NCBI GenBank assembly: GCA_012932295.1
Contig: JAAONU010000006.1
Span: 21,841,453 to 21,905,452, forward strand
Origin: Cyclina sinensis
Taxonomy: Eukaryota; Mollusca; Bivalvia; Venerida; Veneridae
Length of the DNA stretch: 64,000 nucleotides
Direction: 5' to 3'
Every line of letters begins with the position of its first letter. The first letter of the stretch is position 1. The position numbers and the translations under genes are program-made. The notes below the pieces were generated by a model that was not told the DNA's origin, made no database searches, and saw only the letters and a program-made list of their open reading frames with translations. Shown piece by piece: positions 50,901-58,753 of the stretch.

Positions 50901-53900
50901 ATAGCAGTATAGAAGAAAATCTTTTAAAATCTTCTTGTCTGAAACCACAAGGCCTAGAATTTTAAAATTTGGCATGAAGCAAGCTTTATCAGGCTTTTTG
51001 AATTTATTAGATTAGTTTAAAGATCACGGAGGCTAAAAATAGATTTATCTACTGTACCTCATAGAGCCTTCATTTATAGATCAATATCTTTGATATTCAG
51101 TTTATAGGTTCCTTGCATGGACGTCTACCCATGGGTAGGGTTTGAGGTCACTGGGTCACCATAGCTTATAATAGATATTTCTACTTTCTGTCATAGAGCC
51201 TTTATTTATTGACTGATATTTTACATATTTGGTTTGTAGGCACTTACATATTTTCAATTAAAAAATGAAATACTGCTTTACAGCAAAACAGCAAACCTAC
51301 AGCCAGAGTACTCAGGTGAGCGATCCAGGGCCATCATGGCCCTCTTGTTATTAGATAATCTCCTGTTTTTGTACTTAAAAAAAAGGTTCACCTATTTTAG
51401 AAGATTGGATATTTTTCAGTTGACACGTCATTGCAGTGGCTGAAATAAAAAGTATGCTGGTTTTGAGCTGGATAGATAATTGTTGCAACTTTTTTTTTCT
51501 TGAATAATCTGCTTTTTATAATCTTAGAGTATAAGTTTCTGGCACCAGTAAGTTATTTCTATACTAGATTGTGGATTCAGTTGCTGTTTAACCACTGAGC
51601 TTTCATTTTAAATTTTAGACATACTATGCTACCTGGGCATGTGTTTTCTGAACACAGCATCTTTTCATTCATTTGAGCTTGAACCAAAGTGACTCAAATG
51701 TGAACCCATACGTAAAATCAAGCTATATTTGAAAATGTTTTTTGAGGCTTGATGCAATATTTGGCCACTTGCGGATAAATGTTTTAGATCCATAAACTTT
51801 TTACCATCAAGTGAGCTTTTAAAACATGTAATATCTTGTGATAAATTATATGCATCTTGAGACACTTTGACCATGAGCATTTCAAGTCTTAACTTTAAAT
51901 CTAGTGAAATTCAAATAAAGTGAAAACTAAATGCAAATCAAAACATGGTTCTTAATTTGATGTCTTCCTTTCTTTATTTATTTTCAGAGTTAGGAACGGC
52001 AATCAACGCTGCACTAGCCAACATCACTACAGATATAACAACAAAAATGGCCATGTTTCAAAAGGGGACCAATCCAAATGTTAGAAAGGCTCAACAAGTA
52101 GTTATTCTCATCAGCGATGGTATTTAACGTATTTTTATGCTGTGCAATTTTATCATGATTTTTTTTCAGCAGTTGTTTATCATAGATGATAAAAAATAAA
52201 TCTTTAAATTTAAATTTATCGGTATTATTATGAGATACGGGTTAGAAATAGATTGGCATGCAAGGACAATAATTTCCTAAAATGTGTACCGGAATTTAAA
52301 CTCTTAGTATCACCTATTAAAAGAATGATGAAAATAAACTATGGTCATGGATATGCAATTTAAAATGTAATATAGATCTATATAATTGCATATTTTTCAA
52401 CAAGCCCTAAATGTTTATTTGTAACCCAATTGATTCGTCATGTTTGATGTTTAGTTATCACTACTTCATTTCTGGATCAAGGGTAAATAGATCAGATTAA
52501 AGTTGGGGGAAAAAAAAGACAAAAAGGGTAAATTGTCTTAACAAAAAAATGAGGCCTTTTTTTTATTTGTTTTGTTTTCTTTAGTTTTGTTTATTGTTTT
52601 TTTTAGCTCACCTGAGCTGGCTCAGGGTGAGCTATTAGGATCGATGAATGTCCGTCGTCCGTTCACACTTATTTCGTTAACACTCTACTGGTCACATTTT
52701 TGCTCCATTTGTCACGAAACTTGGACAGAATGTTTGTTTCAGTAATTACTCAGACGAGTTCGAATATGGGTCATCTGGGGTCAAAAACTAGGTCACATGA
52801 CCTAAAAATAGAAAAATCTTGTTAAGGCTCTAGAGGCTACTGTTTCAGTCCAAATGTACTGGCAATTTGTCAGAAAGGTTGTTTGGCTGATTTCTAGCCC
52901 AGATTTGAATATGGGTTATCTGGGGTCAAAAACTACGTCACACACCCAAAATATGGAAAAACCTTGTTTACACCCTAGAGGTAAGATTTTCAGCCCGAAT
53001 ATATCCTGGAAATTTGTCAGAAAGGTTGTTTCCACGATTTCTAGCTCAAGTTCGAATATGGGTAATCTGGGGTCTAAAACTAGGTCACAGACCCCAAATA
53101 TGGAAAAAACCTTGTTAACACTTTAGAGGTCACATTTTCAGTCCAAATTTCCTTGTAATATGTCAGAAAGGTTATTTGGGTGATTTCTAGCCCAAGTTCG
53201 CATATGGGTTATCTGGGGTCAAAAACTAGGTCACAGAGCCCAAATATGGAAAAACCTTGTAAACACTTTAGAGGTAACATTTTCAGCCCAAATATCCTTG
53301 TAATAAGTCAGAAAGGTTTTTTGGATGATTTCTAGCCCAGGTTCGAATATGGGTCATCTGGGGTCAAAAACTAGGTCACTGAGACCAAATATGGAAAAAC
53401 CTTTTTATCACTCTAGAGGTAATATTTTCAGCCCAAATATCCTGGAAATATGTCAGATAGGTTGTTTTGATGGTTTCTAGGTTAAGTTCGAATATGGGTT
53501 ATCTGGGGTCAAAAACTAGGTCACAGAGCCCAAAAATAGAAATATCTTGTTAAGGCTCTAGAGGCTACTGTTTCAGTCCAAATATCCTGGCAGTTTGTCA
53601 GAAAGGTTGTTTGGTTGTTCAAATTATTAGACAAGGTTAAAGGTCACGGAGGCTAAAAATGGATTTATCTACTGTACCTCATAAAGCCTTCATGTATAGA
53701 CCAATATCTTTGATATTCAATATATAGGTTCCTTGCATGGACCTCTACTCATGGAAAGGGTTTGAGGTCACTGGGTCAAGGTCAAGGTCACCATAGCTTA
53801 TAATAGATATTTCTACTTTCTGTCATAGAGCCTTTATCTATTGACTGATATTTTACATATTTGGTTTGTAGGCACTTATATATTTTCAATTAAAAAATGA

Positions 53901-55011
53901 AATACTGCTTAACAGCAAACCTACAGCCAAAGTACTCAGGTGAGCGATCCAGGGCCATCATGCCCTCTTGTTTTATTTTATGATTCTTGTTTAATTAGGT
54001 GAATACAATACGCAGGGTGATCCGACCGATATAGCAAATGTTTTGAAAGAGAAATATGAGGTTGAAATCTACGCCATCGCTGTAGGAAAACGAGGCACCA
54101 GCAGATTTGGTTTCAAGGCTATGGAGAAGATTGCATCGAATATACCAGGAGAGAGACATTTTTTCCGGATCAGCGATGAAGATAAAAACTTACAAAGATT
54201 GACTAAGGAAATCATCAACCCAGGTAACCATGCAAATTTGATTTGAACTTTTGAACTATTGTCTAAATACTTAAAAACTAGGATTTTACTCCCTTTCAAA
54301 TGAAAACCATATCAAAATATTATTTAAACAAATCCGAGGTATATGTCGGGTATGTACTCAATTATTATTATTACTATTATTATTATTATTATTATTAGAT
54401 AATGTACTGGAATGTATTAGCACTTTCTCAGTTAGCGATTCTTCGCTGATGGTGTTTTTCACAAATTCAAATATTCGCGAAATGGCATTCTTCTTAAAAC
54501 CGTGAAATCGTCTTGCTAAAGAAGACAATTGCCCCTAGCCTACAAGTGGAGAAAAGCTTTCAGTCAAAAAGTGATATATGGAATAATACAATATTTTATT
54601 GTTTACATGTAGTAGGGAATATATGGATAAAATCGTATTGATTTCCATTTATTAATCAACTTCAAAATATAAAAAAATACGATATGAAACACATTTGCTT
54701 TGTTTAACGTTACAATTATTTGCCCTTTATCACTAGTTTATACATGGACTAACATAGCATACTGCTACCAACCAGCTTACTTGATTGTTAGGGGTTATGT
54801 TTGTAAAGTTTTGAATAACTGTAAAATAGACGCATAATGTTGCAATGTGCTTTACTATTTAAGATTAAAGCACAATTTTGCAAACATAATACCATACGAA
54901 AATTTGTGTTTTCTTTTCGCAAAATCACATTCAACAAAACAGTTGTCTTTTGTTTTTAGTTTTGTTGTTGTTGTTATTTTTTGTGTTTTTTTTTCAGAGG
55001 AATATTACTAG
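26835..55011 (+). CDS. Gene B: complement factor B/C2-like CCP-VWA protein without protease domain
   Basis: Coding exons: 26835-26907, 28373-28618, 29001-29151, 42751-42935, 43408-43605, 44379-44558, 44825-45004, 45540-45766, 45962-46142, 51988-52119, 53999-54223, 54998-55011. All introns are GT-AG, the phases agree, and the total is 1992 nt (663 residues plus stop). Domains: signal peptide 1 to about 19, CCP modules at about 27-107, 111-219, 222-285, 288-340 and 348-404, then a VWA domain at about 450-655. The VWA MIDAS is complete: D457-S459-S461 (DVSKS), T544 (LGTAIN) and D584 (ISDG). CCP modules followed by VWA is the plan of factor B and C2, where a trypsin-like domain follows and cleaves C3. 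Here the frame ends EEYY-stop right after VWA. It would bind a C3b-like partner through Mg2+ but could not form a convertase. Alternatives are another CCP-VWA family, or a splice form whose protease exons lie elsewhere. Confidence 0.85.
26906..27130 (+). repeat. Tandem duplication spanning the exon 1 splice donor
   Basis: Blocks of 80-100 bp with 'gtgagttattgaata', 'taacgagttaaaacattct' and 'aatgatttaagataatc' repeat about three times from the exon 1 donor into the intron. Copies of the donor word lie at 26998-27012 (perfect) and 27075-27089 (gt changed to at). Confidence 0.7.
27440..27662. repeat. Dispersed bivalve-type foldback repeat
   Basis: Bounded by 'ttaactcttaacctgctg' and the imperfect inverse 'cagcattgtcagggttaatg', with the inner words 'cagcctgcacattcgtacag' and 'tgaccaggctgtat'. 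This type is familiar as a very common bivalve repeat; that recollection was not checked by search. Confidence 0.5.
28125..28216 (+). repeat. 30-bp tandem repeat, three copies
   Basis: Three copies of 'gcgattcgttcaatcgaatt' plus 'ccgaaaact' directly upstream of gene B exon 2 (about 155 bp before its acceptor). Confidence 0.9.
28373..28618 (+). CDS. Gene B exon 2, CCP module 1
   Basis: A long (82-residue) CCP module: RCKNAGHLVNAS, YSCKENYLSNIPG, FICKFDREKGKYDW and DVTCK. Phase 1-1, acceptor cattacag|GA, donor AAAT|GTAAGA. A stretch of about 20 residues is inserted between the W and the last cysteine. Confidence 0.85.
29001..29151 (+). CDS. Gene B exon 3, first half of CCP module 2
   Basis: Reads ECYDPPIPDHMERQVTV to LNYSCQYG. 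The donor TATGG|GTAATT is in phase 2 and precedes an intron of 13.6 kb. Acceptor ttatttatag|TA. Confidence 0.85.
29158..29639. mobile_element. TIR element inserted six bases after the exon 3 donor
   Basis: Inverted ends attaattaactttataatat (29158-29177) and its complement at 29620-29639 bound 482 bp. The inside holds several 'tcggccaatacga' and 'cggccaataag' direct repeats. No coding frame. The left end begins six bases past the splice donor of exon 3. Confidence 0.6.
29648..29772. repeat. Large near-perfect hairpin
   Basis: Arms of about 57 bp ('attaattagtcga', 'ttcatattggctttgttatt', 'gggctt', 'tcatattggcc' on the left and their complements on the right) around a 10-base loop containing ttcggcc. 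It directly follows the TIR element at 29158-29639 and shares the 'taattaat' ends. Confidence 0.8.
29773..33212. other. Intron 3 of gene B, left part: repeats, no exon
   Basis: From about 30395 to 31130 a repeat begins 'gccgccgacagggaccatat' with a 'gtccgtcagtcagttcgtcgg' leader and three diverged 'ggccataactt' units, then (tta)n runs at 30988-31010 and 31021-31045. The rest (31130-33212) shows nothing recognisable. Confidence 0.5.
33213..35822. mobile_element. Repeat element with short inverted ends and a 144-bp tandem core
   Basis: The ends are AACCAGGTTTTAAACGA (33213-33229) and its near-complement tcgttgaaaacctggtt (35806-35822). Inside are about 17 units of about 144 bp built on 'ttcagtttccgctcaataac', 'acttggtgtatgggtagctt' and 'gatcaaggtcaaggtcac'. 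The block 33690-34450 repeats as a whole, with the same private changes, at 34696-35456: a higher-order period of 1006 bp made of seven units. The plan (short inverted ends, central tandem core) recalls bivalve 'pearl'-type non-autonomous elements; this is inference. Confidence 0.8.
35823..37514. other. Intron 3 of gene B, no feature seen
   Basis: AT-rich unique-looking sequence. A slightly more GC-rich patch lies at 37140-37380, without motif. Confidence 0.4.
37515..39626 (+). mobile_element. Repeat element, 'agctcacctgagc' family, copy 1
   Basis: Starts 'agctctcctgagcatgctc' with a 'gtccgtccgtccgtcgtcc' leader and ends 'aggtgagcgatatagggcc' plus 'atcatggccctcttgttt'. The outer ends are inverted to each other (gctcacctgag / ctcaggtgagc in better copies). 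The inside is two tandem arrays: about 168-bp units ('gccccgccccaggggtaac') to about 38410, then about 144-bp units ('gtcacagagcccaaatatgg'). Confidence 0.8.
40606..42377. mobile_element. Repeat element bounded by AGTCCCCTACCGGT inverted ends
   Basis: Left end AGTCCCCTACCGGT at 40606-40619, right end accggtaggggact at 42364-42377, exact inverse repeats of 14 bp. After the left end comes a 'gtccgtccgtccgtcagtc' leader, then diverged tandem units ('ttgaaatatggatagatggcag'-like and 'ccattggccatattttcc'-like). A broken internal copy of the end lies at 41671-41688. Confidence 0.8.
42751..42935 (+). CDS. Gene B exon 4, second half of CCP module 2
   Basis: Starts in phase 2 with YEKKTEIITYGV, has an acidic, tyrosine-rich insert (SYYEYNYPSDESS), then LVCDNAGRWSG and GECV. 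Acceptor ttatctacag|A, donor GTAG|GTAGGC. With exon 3 it gives four cysteines in a module of about 108 residues, nearly twice the usual length. Confidence 0.85.
43408..43605 (+). CDS. Gene B exon 5, CCP module 3
   Basis: Complete module: IRCDATRFQDIRNGN, RLVCNDGFRPIKG, VICTSSNNFGE and FGCE. Phase 1-1, acceptor atttcag|CT, donor GAAC|GTATGT. Confidence 0.88.
43745..43930 (+). repeat. Degenerate tandem repeat of about 55 bp
   Basis: Four diverged copies of 'tttattgatgctttaatgtt' with 'attgtaaaact' in the intron between exons 5 and 6 of gene B; a further trace lies near 44280. Confidence 0.5.
44379..44558 (+). CDS. Gene B exon 6, CCP module 4
   Basis: Reads QCMEPTDPKYGRLKSSG, LYECNSGYDLIGK, WTCQPNGQWDSECVIC. 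It has a fifth cysteine (CVIC) just past the normal end. Two donors three bases apart are both in phase; 44558|GTAAAC looks better than 44555|GTGGTA, and the choice adds or removes one glycine. Confidence 0.85.
44825..45004 (+). CDS. Gene B exon 7, CCP module 5
   Basis: Reads YCSPPCIPLGADVSS, EFTCKSGEYFGG, RTCMLNKQWSGEPIDCT. It has an extra cysteine at its start, facing the extra one at the end of module 4. Phase 1-1, acceptor ctatttcag|AT, donor ACAG|GTTAAC. Confidence 0.88.
45540..45766 (+). CDS. Gene B exon 8, linker and start of VWA domain
   Basis: After a linker (FDKDVGFDLLAALKQIPF) with two N-glycosylation sequons (NST, NET), the VWA begins VDVYLLVDVSKSITPEKF. DVSKS is the DxSxS arm of the MIDAS metal site. 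It ends in phase 0 at LPE|gtacat. Confidence 0.88.
45962..46142 (+). CDS. Gene B exon 9, VWA continued
   Basis: Reads LGITRGVTGTRLALGYFAS, then YTVFNQHYNSEEEIFESY, matching the second strand and helix of factor B-type VWA domains. Acceptor ctattttag|C in phase 0, donor ACTA|GTAAGT in phase 1. Confidence 0.85.
46143..48554. other. Intron 9 of gene B, left part
   Basis: No exon. Parts of 46560-47570 ('ttagcctattgtatccaaac', 'actggcctattgcttattg') look like a very old copy of the satellite found at 33213-35822. The rest shows nothing recognisable. Confidence 0.4.
48555..49209 (+). repeat. 163-bp tandem repeat, four copies
   Basis: Units start 'ttatctccccatgttgtac' near 48556, 48719, 48883 and 49046 and share 'ttggatatttctcaatttct' and 'agcagtggcatgaaag'. 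A further partial unit, 'ataatctcctgtttttgtac', resumes at 51354, so the element at 49210-51349 interrupts the array. Confidence 0.8.
49210..51349 (+). mobile_element. Repeat element, 'agctcacctgagc' family, copy 2
   Basis: Starts 'agctcacctgagcacaaag' with 'tccgtccgtccgtccgtgcg' and ends 'ctcaggtgagcgatccaggg' plus 'ccatcatggccctcttgtta'. It contains only the 168-bp type units, plus a young internal duplication of about 323 bp (50279-50600 against 50602-50920). Confidence 0.85.
51988..52119 (+). CDS. Gene B exon 10, VWA with MIDAS threonine and aspartate
   Basis: Reads KLGTAINAALANITTDITTK, then QQVVILISDG. T544 and D584 complete the metal site. Acceptor attttcag|AG, donor GATG|GTATTT, phase 1-1, after an intron of 5.8 kb. 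Confidence 0.85.
52605..53972 (+). mobile_element. Repeat element, 'agctcacctgagc' family, copy 3
   Basis: Starts 'agctcacctgagctggctca' and ends 'actcaggtgagcgatccagg'. It contains mostly the 144-bp type units ('gtcacagagcccaaatatgg') and shares its last 340 bp with copy 2. Its end lies 26 bases before gene B exon 11. Confidence 0.85.
53999..54223 (+). CDS. Gene B exon 11, end of VWA domain
   Basis: Reads EYNTQGDPTDIANVLKEKYE, then VEIYAIAVGKRG, FGFKAMEKIAS, HFFRISDEDKNLQRLTKE and IINP. This is the last strand-helix pair of the VWA fold and resembles the equivalent part of factor B. The donor CCAG|GTAACC is phase 1. Confidence 0.85.
54361..54397 (+). repeat. (ATT)n microsatellite
   Basis: About twelve ATT triplets with one interruption, in the last intron of gene B. 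Confidence 0.9.
54998..55011 (+). CDS. Gene B exon 12, terminal micro-exon
   Basis: After a long polypyrimidine tract ending ttttttttcag, the frame reads EEYY then TAG (55009-55011). The phase is right and the total CDS is divisible by three. A 14-base coding end could be chance, so the true end might lie further away; no AATAAA is seen soon after. Confidence 0.5.
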
Positions 55012-55851
55012 TCTGTAAGAAACATTCTGTGTCTTAAAAATGTCTTGTTATATTATAATCAAAGAAAATTTAAATTCAGATTAATGTTACTGGTTGACAG
55101 AGTTTTTTTTTTATTTTTTACCTTAATGACTTAAGGCAAAATTAGAGGCTAGTATATTTTTGCAAATATATGTCGCCGTGAGACATTCAACATTATGAAA
55201 AAAAGTTTATTAATCCCCTGCCGCATAGCGGGTAGGAGATAATAGCAATGGCCCTGTCTGTCCGCCTGTCAGTTTGTCCGTCCGAAACATTTTTGAGTCC
55301 GGTCCATATCTTTTAAACTCATGGGAAGTTTTTAGATTAAAATGACACAAATGATCAACGTTATGAGATGATGTGCAGAGTGCAACAACCAGGTTGCTAC
55401 CCCCAAGGTCAAGGTCACACTTTAAGGTCACACTTTAAGGTCATATTTAAAGAATCCATATTACGTGTCCGATCCGTTACTATTAAACTATTAAAAGATT
55501 TTAAAATAACTTGGCATCAATGATCACCATTAAAGAAAATGTGAGGGGTGCAACATCCAGGTAGCCAGCCCCAAGGTCAGGGTCAGACTTAAAGGCTTTT
55601 TATAAAAAGGCCCACATTTTGTGTCCTCTCCATATCTTTTAAACTCATGGAATGTTTTTAAAATAACTTGGCACAAATGATCACCATTATGAGACAATGT
55701 GCAGAGCACAACATCCAGGTCGCCAGCTCCAGAATCAAGGTCACACTTTAAGGTCATATATATATAAGAAAGTCAAAATTACGTGTCCGCTCCGTTACTA
55801 TTAAACAGCTTGAAAGTTTTTAAAATAACTTGACACAAATGATCACCATTA

Positions 55852-56515
55852 GGTAGCACTCCACACTAAATTTCTAATTCCTGCCGTCCCTGTACACAAA
55901 CAATTTGTCCGAAGTTCCTGGTACAAAAGTATAGAACCTGAAAAAATAAGAATCATTTTATTAACAACATATTAAACATAACATTGTAAATCAACAACTA
56001 AATTGTCACAAGTATTGTGGTAGAACTATACATGGAGCTGTGATTCATTCAGTAATCGCCGAAAATCAACTGTGGTCCGAGACCTAAAACACCACTTTCT
56101 GTCTTTCCGCCAAAAAATACCTGCGAATATAACAGCTATAGAAACTCGGTTTCTGTCTTGGCAACTCCCTATACATGCAAAATATCACAAAGGAACTGGT
56201 GCGTCGCCTAGCAGATTTTTTGCTACTGATGAAAGTATGTACCCCCCTTGAAAAATGTCTTGATTCTTCCGAGCCGGCAGTTGAAATGCACTGTTGACAG
56301 AAAAACGGTGTTCTTGACACCATCTGCCTGAACAATTTGTTACTAGCCCTATTTTCGAATTTGCCAGAGTTCATTTTAGATGTTACAAAACCAAATCTGA
56401 TGCTGAAAATGCATTTAGAACTCAAACAGTCATTTGACTCCAGAATATTTACACTTTCAAAGAAATCCTCCCTGGCCTTTCGAAACTGTGGCTACAATTA
56501 GTGTGGTGTGCTACC
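55852..56515. mobile_element. TIR element of about 664 bp, copy 1
   Basis: Ends GGTAGCACTCCACACTAA and, inverted, ttagtgtggtgtgctacc. TTA precedes and follows it. Nearly identical to 57980-58646; a 3-bp TTA target and GG-starting TIRs fit PIF/Harbinger-type non-autonomous elements. Short open frames on both strands are shared by both copies but show no domain. Confidence 0.75.
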
Positions 56516-57979
56516 TTAAGGAGCACCTTAATGATGATAACTGATCTTCAAATGTATTTTTTCTGCAACTGTATTCATATCTAAATAAAACTGTGAAATA
56601 TTATTGCTAGATATTGTTTGGGTTTCATTATATATGTCTTTTATGAACGACACCATTATGCGCCATTTTCAGTCCCTCATAATGCTACTTTCAGTATAAG
56701 CAAAGAATGAAAGTATACCGAATGTGAATTGTCCCAAATCTGGTTTTTTCACCATCTATACAATTTTATAGCAAAATTATGTGCTCCTTGTGTATGGATT
56801 CAATAAATAGCCCATAAGTTTAAAAAACTATGACATTTTAGACCTGAAGTGCAACTGAAAAGACACAAAATAGAGCAAATTTCATTTCTGTCAGACATTA
56901 AAAGGTGTTATTTTTTCATACATCACAGTAAATCCCTTGTTAATTAAAAGTTTTCATGCAAGTTTTAATAACTGCCAAAAGTTTAAGTCACATAGCACAT
57001 TTAAAGGCTGTCAGATGATAGACATTGAAGAGACCTGTTTGGATTGTCTCCCTTGCCCTAGAGAAATACACAATTTCAAGACTCACTTTACTCTGGAATA
57101 CCCTCAACCCTTAATAAAGAACACACTTATGGTGTGAACTGCTGAAAATTTCTGCCATTGCACAGAAAGTAATTGACTCTAAACTTCAGTGACCTTGCAT
57201 AGTAACACATAAACTTGCAACTTTCATAAGTTACCTTAAAAATGCATCGCTTGTACCCATAATGGCCTACACATTCGCCACAGTTTTTGCAAACCATTCT
57301 ATTATTGTTTATAATTGCTGGCTCATATGACAACTGATTAAAATTTATACACAATTTTTCATGGCAAATATGAGATATATGCATTGTTAGATTTAAAAAG
57401 AATTTGCCCTCCAAAGATACATAATACATTTATCGGTGGGCTGCAAACCGAATTCTTTTATTGTCTATTGTGACACGAGCCACCCCGTAATGGTCTCGAT
57501 CAACCCCCCCAAAGCCAAATTGTACAACCATTTTCATTGTCAAATGACCTTTTATTAAGAAATTCTTTTAATTTAGTAATTTCAAGACTCGGAAAGAATG
57601 TGTCAGCTATTTTTCGTACTGAAATAAATGAAATGCCTATTTTTTCACGTAGAAACTGATGAAAATTGTATGAAAATATTGACCAATCAACTATGTAAAT
57701 GATAATAATCATTCTCCTGTATGTTGTTCTACTGAAAATACTGGATAATGTGTCTTAAGACATAAATTTTACTTGATATGCAAGCACAAGTTTGCTTTCT
57801 GGCATTCTCAAAGAATTCCTCTATTTGAATTATCTCCCTTTTTAAACATGTTTTTTGAAGCTACCTGTGATATCACATTGTCCAAACTCATCAAAGTTTT
57901 TGTTGATTTGTTTAAAAGTGTCAATAAGCTAATTTAGAAGAGAAAATGTGAACTTTGAAAATTTATCATTTTACCTTAA
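56516..57979. other. 1.46-kb segment between the two TIR elements
   Basis: Begins ttaaggagcacctt and ends accttaa. It has no clear transposase. A minus-strand open frame (57429-57127) has a cysteine cluster, CKNCGECVGHYGYKRC, and another (57712-57500) has no motif; neither could be assigned. Confidence 0.45.
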
Positions 57980-58646
57980 GGTAGCACTCCACACTAAATT
58001 TCTAATTCCTGCCGTCCCTGTACACAAACAATTTGTCCGAAGTTCCTGGTACAAAAGTATAGAACCTGAAAAAATAAGAATCATTTTATTAACAACATAT
58101 TAAACATAACATTGTAAATCAACAACTAAATTGTCACAAGTATTGTGGTAGAACTATACATGGAGCTGTGATTCATTCAGTAATCGCCGAAAATCAACTG
58201 TGGTCCGAGACCTAAAACACCACTTTCTGTCTTTCCGCCAAAAAATACCTGCGAATATAACAGCTATAGAAACTCGGTTTCTGTCTTGGCAACTCCCTAT
58301 ACATGCAAAATATCACAAAGGAACTGGTGCGTCGCCTAGCAGATTTTTTGCTACTGATGAAAGTATGTACCCCCTTGAAAAATGTCTTGATTCTTCCGAG
58401 CCGGCAGTTGAAATGCACTGTTGACAGAAAAACGGTGTTCTTGACACCATCTGCCTGAACAATTTGTTACTAGCCCTATTTTCGAATTTGCCAGAGTTCA
58501 TTTTAGATGTTACAAAACCAAATCTGATGCTGAAAATGCATTGAGAACTCAAACAGTCATTTGACTCCAGAATATTTACACTTTCAAAGAAATCCTCCCT
58601 GGCCTTTCGAAACTGTCTGTGGCTACAATTAGTGTGGTGTGCTACC
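57980..58646. mobile_element. TIR element of about 667 bp, copy 2
   Basis: Same orientation and sequence as copy 1 apart from a few base changes and small indels (for example the length of a C run near 58370 and an extra 'ctgt' near 58617). Preceded by TTAA and followed by TTA. Confidence 0.75.
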
Positions 58647-58713
58647 TTATGAGACGATGTTCAGATTGCAACATCCAGGTCTCTAATCCCAAGGTCAAGG
58701 TCACACCTAAAGG

Positions 58714-58750
<37 letters not shown>

Positions 58751-58753
<3 letters not shown>

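Larger units (their letters stand above)
55213..58750. repeat. Host repeat interrupted by a composite insertion
   Basis: Starts 'taatcccctgccgcatagcg' with a 'tctgtccgcctgtcagtttg' leader and diverged units carrying 'aaggtcaaggtcacactt' and 'gatcaccattatgagac'. The insertion at 55852-58646 splits one 'accattatgagac' word. The repeat resumes at 58650 and ends in a (TA)n run at 58716-58750. Confidence 0.75.

Noticed and set aside
56084..58552. Pairs of overlapping open frames of 60-113 codons on both strands
   Set aside because: They occur identically in the two TIR elements, on both strands, with no domain; they are a by-product of the repeat.
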